Shown here: in pieces, positions 22,431-31,554 of the stretch
Layout: the number at the start of each line of letters is the position of its first letter
Position numbering within the stretch: position 1 is the first letter of the stretch
Assembly (NCBI GenBank): GCA_964614605.1
Contig: CAZTLU010000009.1
Location: 1 to 34,583 of the forward strand
DNA: 34,583 nt
Direction: 5' to 3'
Origin: Fimenecus sp964614605
Lineage (GTDB): Bacteria > Bacillota > Clostridia > Oscillospirales > Acutalibacteraceae
Notes under the pieces: generated by a model
Seen by the model: only the letters and a program-made list of their open reading frames with translations
Databases searched by the model: none
What the model was told of the DNA's origin: nothing
Made by a program: the position numbers and the translations under genes

Positions 22431-24074
22431 ATGAAACGCAAATTCACTACTAAATCTTTGGCGGTAATTGCGATTGCCCTTGTTATTCTTATGACAATGA
22501 CAATAGTTGCTTTTGCTGAAGGTGATGGGGAAGCTGAATATACAAGCAGATTCCACGCAACGATTTTCTCGCTTCTGCCTCCCGTAATTGCTATTGCATT
22601 GGCACTTATTACAAAAGAAGTTTATTCTTCACTCTTTATCGGTATTGTTGTTGGCGGCTTGCTTTATGCTGAAGGCAATTTCGTAGGCACAATTACTCAT
22701 GTATTCAGTGATGGCTTTGTCGCTAATGTTGCCGATTCTTACAATATGGGTATAATTATTTTCCTTATTGTTCTTGGCTCAATGGTTGCAATGATGAACA
22801 AAGCAGGTGGTTCGGCTGCGTTTGGCCGTTGGGCATCAAAGCATATTAAATCAAGAGTTGGTGCACAGCTTGCAACAGTTCTCTTTGGTTGTATGATTTT
22901 CATTGATGACTATTTCAACTGTCTCACAGTTGGTTCAGTTATGCGACCTGTTACAGACGGACATAAGGTATCTCGCGCAAAGCTTGCATATCTTATTGAT
23001 GCTACTGCGGCACCGGTTTGTATTATTGCTCCCATTTCTTCCTGGGCGGCAGCAGTTGCAGGCTTCGTTGCTGAAGAAGAGGTAAGTGGATTCCAGCTTT
23101 TCCTCAGTGCAATTCCATATAACTTCTATGCACTTCTTACAATTGTAATGATGGTTGCAATTACAATTATGAAGTTTGATTACGGTAAGATGAGAATTCA
23201 CGAAGAAAATGCTATGAACGGTGACCTTTTCACAAGTGACGCAGAATCTTTTGTCAATTCAACTGATGACGATAACGCTAATCCCAAGGGCAAGGTTATC
23301 GACCTTATTATCCCTGTAGTTCTTCTTATTATTGCTTGTGTTATCGGCTTGGTTTATTCGGGCGGATTCTTTGATGCAACAAGCGGTGCTTACCACAATG
23401 TTATTGAAGCCTTTTCGGGTGCTGACGCATCAGTAGGTCTCCTCTATGGTTCATTCTGTACACTTATTCTTACTGTTGTTTACTTTATGGCGCGTCGTGT
23501 TATCACATTCAAGGAGTGTATGGAATCAATTCCCGAGGGCTTTAAGGCAATGGTTCCTGCTATTATGATTCTTGCTTGTGCATGGACTCTTAAGGCGATG
23601 ACCGATAGTCTTGGTGCTAAAGAATTTATTGCAGGTATTGTTGAGTCAACTGCGGGCACATTTGCAAACTTCCTTCCTGCAGTTATATTCCTTATTGCAG
23701 TTGGTCTTTCATTTGCAACAGGTACATCTTGGGGAACATTCGGTATTCTTATTCCTCTTGTTCTCAGTGTGTTCCCATATGACAGCGGTGCAATTTCTGT
23801 TATTTCAATTTCAGCATGTATGGCTGGTGCGGTTTGCGGTGACCATTGCTCACCGATTTCAGATACAACAATCATGGCGAGTGCTGGCAGCCAGAGCAAC
23901 CACCTGAACCATGTTTCAACACAGTTGCCATATGCCATGACTGTTGCAGGTGTGTCATTTGTTACATATTTAATTGCAGGCTTTGTACAGTCTGTAATTG
24001 CTCTTCCAATTGGTATAGCGCTTATGCTTGGCACACTTTTTGCAATCAAAGCTTTTACTAAGAAAAAGGCATAA
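22431..24074 (+). CDS. nhaC: NhaC-family Na+/H+ antiporter
   Basis: This is a multi-pass membrane antiporter exchanging sodium, or an organic anion, for protons. The 547 residues have an apparent N-terminal signal-like helix (about 7-29, ending AFAEG), then about 11-12 further helices. Family signatures include LGSMVAMMNKAGGSAAFGRW, FGCMIFIDDYFNCLTVGSVMRP with its acidic pair in the membrane, ATAAPVCIIAPISSWAA, ATGTSWGTFGILIPL and GAVCGDHCSPISDTTIMAS. Some relatives exchange malate for lactate or transport amino acids, so substrate is open. The ribosome binding site is AAGGAG. It is a single-gene unit. Confidence 0.88.
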   Translation: MKRKFTTKSLAVIAIALVILMTMTIVAFAEGDGEAEYTSRFHATIFSLLPPVIAIALALITKEVYSSLFIGIVVGGLLYAEGNFVGTITHVFSDGFVANVADSYNMGIIIFLIVLGSMVAMMNKAGGSAAFGRWASKHIKSRVGAQLATVLFGCMIFIDDYFNCLTVGSVMRPVTDGHKVSRAKLAYLIDATAAPVCIIAPISSWAAAVAGFVAEEEVSGFQLFLSAIPYNFYALLTIVMMVAITIMKFDYGKMRIHEENAMNGDLFTSDAESFVNSTDDDNANPKGKVIDLIIPVVLLIIACVIGLVYSGGFFDATSGAYHNVIEAFSGADASVGLLYGSFCTLILTVVYFMARRVITFKECMESIPEGFKAMVPAIMILACAWTLKAMTDSLGAKEFIAGIVESTAGTFANFLPAVIFLIAVGLSFATGTSWGTFGILIPLVLSVFPYDSGAISVISISACMAGAVCGDHCSPISDTTIMASAGSQSNHLNHVSTQLPYAMTVAGVSFVTYLIAGFVQSVIALPIGIALMLGTLFAIKAFTKKKA

Positions 24075-24083
24075 TCAAATCTT

Positions 24084-24125
24084 AAAAAAATCACCTTATC
24101 CAAATACGGATAGGGTGATTTTTTA
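24084..24125. terminator. Bidirectional terminator between nhaC and nadE
   Basis: AAATCACCTTATCC and GGATAGGGTGATTT form a long stem with one mismatch around a 6-nt loop, flanked by A6 and T6. It serves convergent genes. Confidence 0.85.
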
Positions 24126-24130
24126 TGTTA

Positions 24131-25870
24131 TCAGAAATTTAACCATTCATCAAAGCTAGCGTCTGACGGCATTATCCATGCACCGCGAGGCGAAAGAGAC
24201 ACCGAGCCAACCTTGGGTCCGTCAGGTGAACAGGAGCGTTTAAACTGACTAATGAAAAATCGTCTTAAGAATGTTGTAAGCCATTTTCTTAATTCTTCTT
24301 CTGTATATAAATCTTTAAAAGCCTGCTTTGCAGAAAGTAACAATTTCTCCGGATTTGTACCGTTGCGTACAAAATGATACAAATAATAATCGTGAACCTC
24401 ATATGGACCAAGCGTATTTTCCGTTTTTTGCTCCATTTTGCCGTTTTTGTCGGGCGGTAGTAACTCGGGACTAATTGGGGTGTCGAGCACGCTGTAGAGG
24501 ATTTTAGCGGTATTCTCGTCGCTGTTATCCGCCACATACCGAACAAGATGTTGCATAAGCGTTTTCGGAACAGATGCATTCACACCATACATACTCATAT
24601 GGTCGCCGTTATAGGTGCACCAGCCAAGCGCCAATTCACTCAAATCACCTGTACCAACAAGAAGCGCACCGATTTTATTAGCATAATCCATAAGAATTTG
24701 AGTGCGTTCTCTTGCCTGCGTGTTTTCATATGTTATATCGTGAATTTCAGCATTATGACCAATATCCTCAAAATGTAATAAACAAGCATTTTTAATATTG
24801 ATTTCTTTGAGAGCTGCACCGACAGATTTTACAAGATTGCAAGCGTTTGTGTAAGTTAAATCTGTTGTGCCAAAACCGGGCATTGTAATGCAAATAATGT
24901 TTTCGGCGGAGTAGCCCAGTTTTTTCATTGTCTTGACCGCAACAAGTAATGCAAGCGTTGAATCAAGCCCGCCTGAAATGCCCAAAACAAGTTTTTGCGT
25001 ATGTGTATGCAACATTCTCTTTGCAAGACCCGTGCTTTGAATTGCAAGGATTTCTTCGCAGCGTTCAGCCAATTCTATTTTATCTGCTGGAATGAACGGG
25101 TGAGGGTCATTTGCATCTGCGCGGTAATTCTTTACCTCATTCAATGTTGTTTTGCAATTGCAATTATCAATGTTAATTTCGCAGATAGTCATTTCACTGT
25201 CAAATGAAAATCTTTTTCCCTCTGCAAGAATTTTACCGTTTTCTGCAATAAGGCAAGCACCTGAATAAACCGCATCAGTTGTGGATTCTCCCGCGCCTGC
25301 AGAAGTGTAAACAAACCCGTAATCTAAATGCTCAATACAATTCTTTAAATGTTTGTATTTTGTAACCTCACTACCGACCGCAGAAAGATTTATTGCAAAA
25401 TCAGAAGTAATGTTTTCAAAAGAGTTTTCACCTATAATAAGTGAAAAGGGGAGTTCTGCTGAATTTTCATATTGGTATTCTTTTCCGTCAGTAAACCAAC
25501 GCTTTTCATCAAGTGAAAGCTTGCTTTTCGCTACACTGTATATAACCTTGCCGTTGCTGATTACAAGCGCGCAGTTGAAAAGCTTACCGCCATTTTTAAA
25601 GGGTGAGCCGATTATAACATAGCCATTGTATTCTATTGTAGCCTGACAAATTTTACGGATTCCATTGTGGCAAGACTCGATTAAAAGCTCTTGTAAAAAC
25701 AAATCGCCGCAGGTGGCTCCGCATACGCAAAGCTCGGGAAATACTATAATTTCAGCATTTTCTGCTTTTGCTTTTTCGAACATATTTATTATTTCATTGC
25801 AGTTGGCTGTAACATTGGCAACTGCAAGCTTCGGTGAAATGGCCGCAATTTTATAAATTCCTTTTGACAT
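24131..25870 (-). CDS. nadE: NAD+ synthetase, two-domain form with eroded glutaminase site
   Basis: NadE makes NAD+ from nicotinic acid adenine dinucleotide and ATP using ammonia, normally released from glutamine by the N-terminal nitrilase domain. Here residues 1-250 are the nitrilase fold: Glu46 (FPELCVCG) and a lysine at 115 or 117 (AKSKLS) remain. The expected CEDLW segment with the catalytic cysteine is missing: the sequence runs SLIIGENSFENITSDFAINLSA (143-164). The synthetase domain is intact, with SGGLDS (299-304), GTGDLSELALGW, and the C-terminal KRSCSPDGPKVGSVSLSPRG. The 579 residues are shorter than family members of about 640-680. I infer an ammonia-dependent enzyme. The start has AAAGGAAAA upstream. 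Confidence 0.9.
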   Translation of the reverse strand: MSKGIYKIAAISPKLAVANVTANCNEIINMFEKAKAENAEIIVFPELCVCGATCGDLFLQELLIESCHNGIRKICQATIEYNGYVIIGSPFKNGGKLFNCALVISNGKVIYSVAKSKLSLDEKRWFTDGKEYQYENSAELPFSLIIGENSFENITSDFAINLSAVGSEVTKYKHLKNCIEHLDYGFVYTSAGAGESTTDAVYSGACLIAENGKILAEGKRFSFDSEMTICEINIDNCNCKTTLNEVKNYRADANDPHPFIPADKIELAERCEEILAIQSTGLAKRMLHTHTQKLVLGISGGLDSTLALLVAVKTMKKLGYSAENIICITMPGFGTTDLTYTNACNLVKSVGAALKEINIKNACLLHFEDIGHNAEIHDITYENTQARERTQILMDYANKIGALLVGTGDLSELALGWCTYNGDHMSMYGVNASVPKTLMQHLVRYVADNSDENTAKILYSVLDTPISPELLPPDKNGKMEQKTENTLGPYEVHDYYLYHFVRNGTNPEKLLLSAKQAFKDLYTEEELRKWLTTFLRRFFISQFKRSCSPDGPKVGSVSLSPRGAWIMPSDASFDEWLNF

Positions 25871-25901
25871 TAAGCATTTTCCTTTCAGAAAGGTTCATTT
25901 T

Positions 25902-25930
25902 ATTATATACCAATAATTACATATAATCAA
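25902..25930 (-). promoter_or_regulatory. Promoter for nadE
   Basis: On the minus strand, TTGATT (25930-25925), a 17-nt spacer and a perfect TATAAT (25907-25902), with about 31 nt to the ATG. Confidence 0.7.
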
Positions 25931-25938
25931 GAAAAAAT

Positions 25939-25962
25939 AGGGCTACCTTTACGGTAACCCTA
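25939..25962 (-). terminator. Terminator of the liv operon and kinase-like gene
   Basis: TAGGGCTACC and GGTAACCCTA form a 10-bp stem with one mismatch, followed on the minus strand by a run of T. Confidence 0.75.
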
Positions 25963-25967
25963 AAATT

Positions 25968-26594
25968 TTATTTAACTTCCTGCAATACATCAATGTATGC
26001 TTTAATTGCCTTTACACAACCGTCAAAGCCTAAATCAGCAGAGTTAAGACAAAGGTCATAATTGCGGGCATTGTCCCAATCACGACAGGTATAGTAGTGA
26101 TAGAATTCACTGCGGTGCTTGTCAATTTTGCGGATTTTCTTGTCTGCTTCTTTTTCGCTCATTGCAAACATATCCATAACAGTTTCAACACAAGATTTGT
26201 GGGGTGCCCAAATGAAAACCTTAATCACATTGTTATAGTCTTTCAAAATGTAGTCAGCGCAACGACCAACAATTATACAGGCTTCCTTTTCAGCAAGAGC
26301 TTTTATTATTTTTGCCTGATAATTGAAAAGGTTTTCCTTTGACACAAAGTCACTGTCTTCGGGTGGGATAAGCTTGCCCTTGTATTGATTGGTTGATGGG
26401 TCAAATAATCCCTTATGTACATCTTCGTCATTTTTATCGAAAAGTCTTAATGCTATTCCGCTTTCGTCAGATGCCATATAGAGAATTTCGCGGTCATAAA
26501 AGGGGATTCCGAGCTCTTTTGCAAGCATTTTACCGACAGTTTTACCGCCGCTACCGTAACCACGGGCAATAGTAATAACGATTTTTTTATCCAT
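25968..26594 (-). CDS. Cytidylate kinase-like protein
   Basis: This 208-residue P-loop protein belongs to the cytidylate-kinase-like family often found as an extra copy in Clostridia. The N-terminus has the nucleotide-binding loop ARGYGSGGKTVG (9-20). Further marks are PFYDREILYMAS, KALAEKEACIIVGRCADYIL, and the C-terminal SEKEADKKIRKIDKHRSEFYHYYT lid-like segment. True Cmk is about 220 residues with a distinct CMP-binding insert I cannot find, so activity on CMP is uncertain. It starts 18 bp after livF with a AAGGGTGG ribosome binding site, apparently last in the branched-chain amino acid transport operon. Confidence 0.85.
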   Translation of the reverse strand: MDKKIVITIARGYGSGGKTVGKMLAKELGIPFYDREILYMASDESGIALRLFDKNDEDVHKGLFDPSTNQYKGKLIPPEDSDFVSKENLFNYQAKIIKALAEKEACIIVGRCADYILKDYNNVIKVFIWAPHKSCVETVMDMFAMSEKEADKKIRKIDKHRSEFYHYYTCRDWDNARNYDLCLNSADLGFDGCVKAIKAYIDVLQEVK

Positions 26595-26612
26595 AATTGA
26601 CCACCCTTAATA

Positions 26613-27326
26613 TTATTCGCTTAAATAAGCTTTTTTAACTGATTCGTCATTCAAAAGGTCTTTTGCGTCGCCTGAAAGAGCAATGCTTCCTGTTTCAAGA
26701 ACATAAGCTCTGTCAGCAATTGAGAGTGCCTTTTTAGCGTTCTGCTCAACGAGAAGAACAGTAGTTCCACTCTCGTTAATTACCTTGATAATGTCAAAGA
26801 TTTCAGAAACAAGCAGGGGAGAAAGACCCATTGACGGCTCATCCATTAAAATGAAATCGGGCTTTGACATAAGTGCTCTGCCCATCGCGAGCATTTGTTG
26901 CTCACCACCTGAAAGAGTACCTGCAATCTGATTTTTTCGTTCTTCAAGACGGGGAAATCTTTCATAAACATATTTCAGTGACTGCTCAATTTCGTCTTTA
27001 TCCTTGCGTGTGAATGCGCCAAGCTTGATGTTATCAAGAACCGAAAGCTGTGAGAAAATTCTTCTGCCCTCGGGCACATGAGCCATACCCATTGTAACAA
27101 TTTTATGAGCAGGAGTTTTGGTAATGTCGTTATCGTTATAAAGTATTTTACCGGTCTTTGGCTTTAAAAGTCCTGTTATTGTGTGGAGAATTGTTGTTTT
27201 ACCTGCACCGTTTGCACCGATAAGAGCAACTATTTCACCTTTGTTAACTTCAAAGGAAACACCCTTTAAAGCCTTGATTACGCCGTAATATACTTCAATA
27301 TTATCTACTTTTAAAAGTGGTGCCAT
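26613..27326 (-). CDS. livF: Branched-chain amino acid ABC transporter ATPase LivF
   Basis: This is one of two ATPases of the leucine/isoleucine/valine importer. It has Walker A GANGAGKTT (about 37-45), HVPEGRRIFSQLSV (the Q-loop region typical of LivF), signature LSGGEQQMLAMGRAL, Walker B FILMDEPSMGLSP and LLVEQNAKKAL. The 237-residue length is typical. It follows livG by 12 bp, with a GGAGGG ribosome binding site. Confidence 0.95.
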   Translation of the reverse strand: MAPLLKVDNIEVYYGVIKALKGVSFEVNKGEIVALIGANGAGKTTILHTITGLLKPKTGKILYNDNDITKTPAHKIVTMGMAHVPEGRRIFSQLSVLDNIKLGAFTRKDKDEIEQSLKYVYERFPRLEERKNQIAGTLSGGEQQMLAMGRALMSKPDFILMDEPSMGLSPLLVSEIFDIIKVINESGTTVLLVEQNAKKALSIADRAYVLETGSIALSGDAKDLLNDESVKKAYLSE

Positions 27327-27338
27327 AGTTTACCCTCC

Positions 27339-28097
27339 TTAATCTCCAAGATATGCCTTGATAACCTCGGGGTTATTAAGAACATCACTTGTTTTGCCCT
27401 TTGCCAGCTCCTGACCGAAGTTAAGCACCGTAACTTCTTCACAAATACCGCTGACAAGCTTCATATCGTGCTCAATAAGAAGAATTGTCATATCAAACTC
27501 GTCACGGACAAAACGGATTGTGTCCATAAGCTCCTGTGTCTCGCTTGGGTTCATTCCTGCGGCGGGCTCGTCAAGAAGTAACAGCTTGGGATTTGTAGCC
27601 AATGCTCGTGCAATTTCAAGCTTTCTCTGTTTGCCATAGGGGAGATTATCTGCAAGAGTTGAAGCTTCGTCTTCAAGCCCGAATACCTTTAAAAGCTCCA
27701 TCGCCTTTTCATTCATCTTCTTTTCTTTTGCAAAGAAGCGGGGCAGGCGTAAAATTCCTTCAGCAGTTGAGTATTTCATCTGATTGTGAAGTCCTGCTTT
27801 GACATTGTCAAGCACGCTTAATTCCTTGAAAAGACGGATATTTTGGAAAGTTCTCGCAATACCGCAACGGTTGATTTCAATCGTTTTCTTGCCTGTTATG
27901 TTTTCGCCGTCAAGAATAATTGCACCTGCTGTGGGCTTATAAACACCTGTAAGAAGGTTAAATACAGTAGTTTTGCCTGCACCGTTTGGACCAATAAGCC
28001 CATAAAGCATACCTTTTTCAATTTTCACATTAAATTCGTCAACCGCACGAAGACCGCCAAAGGAAATCGAGAGGTTTTTAACTTCAAGAAGTGCCAT
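27339..28097 (-). CDS. livG: Branched-chain amino acid ABC transporter ATPase LivG
   Basis: This is the second ATPase of the importer. It has Walker A GPNGAGKTT, the LivG-type RTFQNIRLFKELSVLDNV, the variant signature LPYGKQRKLEIARAL that replaces LSGGQ and is normal for LivG, Walker B LLLLDEPAAGMNP and the switch region LLIEHDMKLV. At 252 residues it is full length. Its start codon shares a base with the livM stop (TAATG), so the two are translationally coupled. Confidence 0.95.
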   Translation of the reverse strand: MALLEVKNLSISFGGLRAVDEFNVKIEKGMLYGLIGPNGAGKTTVFNLLTGVYKPTAGAIILDGENITGKKTIEINRCGIARTFQNIRLFKELSVLDNVKAGLHNQMKYSTAEGILRLPRFFAKEKKMNEKAMELLKVFGLEDEASTLADNLPYGKQRKLEIARALATNPKLLLLDEPAAGMNPSETQELMDTIRFVRDEFDMTILLIEHDMKLVSGICEEVTVLNFGQELAKGKTSDVLNNPEVIKAYLGD

Positions 28098-29182
28098 TAT
28101 TTAACCTCTCCTTTCTTTTCTTTGATTACAGTTCTTTTAAGCTTGTTTGCATTCGCTTCGAGTTTACCTCTCATCTTTGCGTTCGAGGTGAAAATCATCA
28201 TAACAATAAGGATAACCGCATAGAACAACATACGATAATTATCCATAAATGTTCCTCTGAGAAGCTCGGGAATAAGTGTAAGCACAATAGCGCCTATAAC
28301 ACTGCCTCTGATTGAACCAATACCGCCGAGTACTACAAAAACAAGAATTAAGATTGAAAGGTTGTAGTCAAATTTTGATGCCTGAAGTGTTGAGAAGTTA
28401 TGAGAATAAAGAGCACCGGCAACACCTGCAAGAAAAGCGGTTAAGCCAAATGTAATAAGCTTGTATTTAGTTATATTGATGCCAACAGATTCTGCAGCAA
28501 TTCGGTTGTCACGGATTGACATTACTGCACGGCCTGTGCGAGAATAAACAAAATTATATGCAATAATTACTGTGAGAAACAGAATAATGAATGAAATCAC
28601 GAAGTTTGAATCTCTTGGTGTGCCATTGATACCAAGAGCACCATTTATGAGCATTTCACCGTCTTCGGCCATATTCATATCACTTACGCTTTTGAGTGAT
28701 ATATGGAAGCCTTCTGCATCTCTGCCAAGATAAATTGATGCGCAGATATTTTTAATTATTTCTCCAAATGCCAAAGTAACAATAGCAAGATAGTCGCCGC
28801 GCAAACGAAGAACAGGGATACCGATAAGAACACCGAAAATAGCAGCGATAATGCCGCCAAGAATTAAGGCGATAGGAAAGCGAATGATTGCTTCGGGGAT
28901 TGCCTCTTCCATAAGATTTGAGAAAAGTGAGCCTGAATACGCACCAATACACATAAATCCTGCCTGACCAAGACTCAATTCGCCAAGAATACCAACAGTA
29001 AGATTAAGAGATACCGCAAGTATTGCATAAACGCAAAGGGGTACTAAAAGGTCCTGAAGCATATATGACATATTGCCTGTTGCAAGAAATATTTGTGTAA
29101 TAACAAAAACAATCAATAAAATTGCATATGTAATAAAGCTATTCTTTGTTTCAGGCTTAATCAATTTAGATTTTGTCTTCAT
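28097..29182 (-). CDS. livM: Branched-chain amino acid ABC transporter permease LivM
   Basis: This is an integral membrane subunit with about ten hydrophobic helices over 361 residues. Family marks are LNLTVGILGELSLGQAGFMCIGAYSG, LRLRGDYLAIVTLAFGEI, SIRDNRIAAESVGINITKYKL (the ATPase contact loop) and VLGGIGSIRGSVIGAI. It pairs with LivH to form the channel. It has a basic C-terminal tail (KLKRTVIKEKKGEVK). The ribosome binding site is AAAGGAC. Confidence 0.95.
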   Translation of the reverse strand: MKTKSKLIKPETKNSFITYAILLIVFVITQIFLATGNMSYMLQDLLVPLCVYAILAVSLNLTVGILGELSLGQAGFMCIGAYSGSLFSNLMEEAIPEAIIRFPIALILGGIIAAIFGVLIGIPVLRLRGDYLAIVTLAFGEIIKNICASIYLGRDAEGFHISLKSVSDMNMAEDGEMLINGALGINGTPRDSNFVISFIILFLTVIIAYNFVYSRTGRAVMSIRDNRIAAESVGINITKYKLITFGLTAFLAGVAGALYSHNFSTLQASKFDYNLSILILVFVVLGGIGSIRGSVIGAIVLTLIPELLRGTFMDNYRMLFYAVILIVMMIFTSNAKMRGKLEANANKLKRTVIKEKKGEVK

Positions 29183-29204
29183 AAATAAAACCGTCCTTTC
29201 TTAA

Positions 29205-30086
29205 TTAAACCTTTTCGCTTATCTTCTTGCCGAGAATACCTGTAGGCTTGAACATAAGAACAAGAATAAGCACGCCAAAAACAATTGCGTCAGCAAGCTG
29301 TGAAGAAATATAAGCTCTGCCGAGAATTTCAATAACGCCAATGAGAATACCGCCAATCATAGCACCGGGAATTGAACCAATACCACCGAAAACAGCCGCA
29401 GTGAACGCCTTGATACCGGGCATTGCACCTGTTGTGTTTGAAAGAATGGGATATGCCGAGCAATAAAGTGCACCCGCGATTGCAGCAAGGGCAGAACCGA
29501 TAGCAAAGGTTATTGAAATAGTTTTGTTAACATTGATGCCCATAAGTTGTGCGGCACCTTTATCCTCTGAAACAGCAAGCATAGCGCGACCTGTTTTTGT
29601 TTTCTTGATGAAAAGTGAAAGCGCAATAACTATAAGCAATGAAACAACAACTGCAGTTGAGGCTTCGCCTGAAATTACAACCTGACCGTCAAAAAGCTTG
29701 ATAGCGGGAATACTTACAACAGATGTGAAGTTAATGGGATTTGCACCGAAAATTGCAAGTGCAATGTTCTGTAAGAAATAGCTCACACCAATTGCAGTGA
29801 TAAGAACGGCGAGCGAAGTTGCCTGACGAAGCGGTTTATAAGCAACTTTTTCAATTGTTATACCAAGAATTGTGCATGCAACCATAGCCACAACAACTGC
29901 AAGCAGGGGGTGAAGCCCCGCCTTTGAAGCGGCAATATAAACTACATATGCACCTATCATAATAACATCGCCATGTGCAAAATTAAGCATTTTAGCAATG
30001 CCGTAAACCATTGTGTAGCCCAGAGCAATAACCGCATAAATGCTGCCAAGACTGATACCGTTAATAAGGTTACTCAAAAAACCCAT
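29205..30086 (-). CDS. livH: Branched-chain amino acid ABC transporter permease LivH
   Basis: This is the first permease subunit, 293 residues and about eight helices. Marks include the N-terminal GISLGSIYAVIALGYTMVYG, MLNFAHGDVIMIGAYV, AVSEDKGAAQLMGINVNKTI (ATPase contact loop) and AAVFGGIGSIPGAMIGG. It is the first gene after the livJ terminator and has its own promoter, so livHMGF and the kinase-like gene can be made independently of livJ. Confidence 0.95.
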   Translation of the reverse strand: MGFLSNLINGISLGSIYAVIALGYTMVYGIAKMLNFAHGDVIMIGAYVVYIAASKAGLHPLLAVVVAMVACTILGITIEKVAYKPLRQATSLAVLITAIGVSYFLQNIALAIFGANPINFTSVVSIPAIKLFDGQVVISGEASTAVVVSLLIVIALSLFIKKTKTGRAMLAVSEDKGAAQLMGINVNKTISITFAIGSALAAIAGALYCSAYPILSNTTGAMPGIKAFTAAVFGGIGSIPGAMIGGILIGVIEILGRAYISSQLADAIVFGVLILVLMFKPTGILGKKISEKV

Positions 30087-30135
30087 TATGTAACATTCCT
30101 TCCATATGTGTACTGCAAAAGAAAATATTTAAGAA

Positions 30136-30164
30136 ATTATATCATAATATTTACTTAAAAACAA
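30136..30164 (-). promoter_or_regulatory. Internal promoter for livHMGF
   Basis: On the minus strand, TTGTTT (30164-30159), a 17-nt spacer and a perfect TATAAT (30141-30136), about 50 nt before livH. Confidence 0.65.
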
Positions 30165-30183
30165 TACAAAATTTGCTAAAAAA

Positions 30184-30210
30184 TACCGACAGTAGCAAAT
30201 ACTGTCGGTA
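30184..30210 (-). terminator. Terminator between livJ and livH
   Basis: A perfect 11-bp stem TACCGACAGTA/TACTGTCGGTA (30184-30194 with 30200-30210) with a 5-nt loop is followed on the minus strand by six T. It likely lets livJ be expressed more highly than the membrane genes. Confidence 0.88.
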
Positions 30211-30234
30211 CTTGTAATTATAGTGGATTAGTAA

Positions 30235-31413
30235 TTAAAGAGCAACATATGCGCCGTCTTTAATAATAACAGCCATGGGGTCCTTTGAAACTGCACCTGA
30301 TTCGTCCCAAGTAAGAGCAGAGCCTGCACCTGTGATGCCCATGTATGAGAAGTCTTCTGCACAAATAGCAACCTTAAGCTTATCACAGATATCAGAAGCA
30401 GACATATCAGCAGTTACATTGTTCGCTTTGAGAAGCTCAGCAAGGATGTAAACACCGTCATAAGCGTCAGCAGCAAACTGGTTGGGAATCTGATTGTCAT
30501 ACTTTGCCTTATAAGCAGAAACGAATTTCTGTGTTGCATCATCATCAGAGTCAGCTGCGAAAGGAGTAAGAAGCATTACACCTTCTGCAAGGCTTGTGTC
30601 GAAGCCTTCAATTGCAAGAAGACCGTCAAGACCGTCACAACCGAAGAACTTAGGAGCATAGCTTGCTGACTGTGCAGCCTTAAGAACAAGAGAAGCCTCT
30701 GAATAGTAGATGGGAAGGAATACAAGCTCTGCACCTGCAGTCTTGCAAGCCTGAATCTGTGCAGAGAAGTCCTTGTTGCTGTCTTTTGTGAAAGACTCTT
30801 CAGCAACTATGGTAAGATTTCTCTTGGCAGCTTCTGTCTTGAAGTTGTTATAAATACCTGTTGAGTATGCGTCTGATGAGTCATAGATAACAGCAACTTT
30901 AGTAGCAATGCTGTTTTCAGAGATGTACTGTGCTGAACGTGAACCCTGGTTAGAGTCAGTAAAGCAAATCTGGAAGCAGTTGTCGTTAGCAATTACGTTG
31001 TCAGCTGAAGCAGAGGGAGTAAGCTGGAACATATTGTCAGAAGCTGTCTTGTCGATAACTGCAAGGCATGAGCCTGAAGTAACTGTGCCGAGGAAAATCT
31101 GCATGCCCTGGTCTTTAAGTGAGTTGTAAGCACTAACTGCCTTGTCAGCAGAGTCAGCCTCATCGTCAGCAGATACGAGCTTAAGCATTGTGCCGTTAAT
31201 ACCGCCTGCAGCGTTGATTTCGTCAACTGCGAGCTGTGCTGCGTTAACAACAGCAATACCGTACTGTGCTGCACCGCCTGTAAGAGGACCGCTTACACCA
31301 ATAACGATTTCGTTTGATGTGTTGTCATCCTTGTTTCCGCCACAAGCTGCAAAGCAAGTAACAACAAGTGCTAATGCCATTACAACGGCGAGAACCTTTT
31401 TGAAAGTTTTCAT
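30235..31413 (-). CDS. livJ: Branched-chain amino acid ABC transporter binding lipoprotein
   Basis: This is the extracellular binding protein of the Liv importer, a type I periplasmic-binding fold. The signal peptide has lipobox FAAC (Cys24). The mature domain begins EIVIGVSGPLTGGAAQYG, followed by AAQLAVDEINAAGGING, AYNSLKDQGMQIFLGTVTSG, QLTPSASAD and NQFAADAYDGVYILAELL. The 392-residue length is typical. It has an AAGGAG ribosome binding site, its own promoter and a terminator directly downstream, with livHMGF following on the same strand. Confidence 0.95.
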   Translation of the reverse strand: MKTFKKVLAVVMALALVVTCFAACGGNKDDNTSNEIVIGVSGPLTGGAAQYGIAVVNAAQLAVDEINAAGGINGTMLKLVSADDEADSADKAVSAYNSLKDQGMQIFLGTVTSGSCLAVIDKTASDNMFQLTPSASADNVIANDNCFQICFTDSNQGSRSAQYISENSIATKVAVIYDSSDAYSTGIYNNFKTEAAKRNLTIVAEESFTKDSNKDFSAQIQACKTAGAELVFLPIYYSEASLVLKAAQSASYAPKFFGCDGLDGLLAIEGFDTSLAEGVMLLTPFAADSDDDATQKFVSAYKAKYDNQIPNQFAADAYDGVYILAELLKANNVTADMSASDICDKLKVAICAEDFSYMGITGAGSALTWDESGAVSKDPMAVIIKDGAYVAL

Positions 31414-31487
31414 AGTAATTTCTCCTTTACTGTTTTGCAGGAAAATGTTTCTAATCCTGCATTTATATTTATAAAAAACATACTTTA

Positions 31488-31516
31488 AATATACACCAAA
31501 ACCCTTTATAAGTCAA
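31488..31516 (-). promoter_or_regulatory. Promoter for livJ
   Basis: On the minus strand, TTGACT (31516-31511), a 17-nt spacer and TATATT (31493-31488). The leader is about 70 nt. Confidence 0.7.
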
Positions 31517-31554
31517 TGCTTTGGCAATATTTTTTAATAAACTGTGAATATATA

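Noticed and set aside
23480..24103. 207-codon minus-strand frame opposite nhaC
   Set aside because: Long only because of the codon bias of the antiporter gene; no motifs, and it overlaps the bidirectional terminator.
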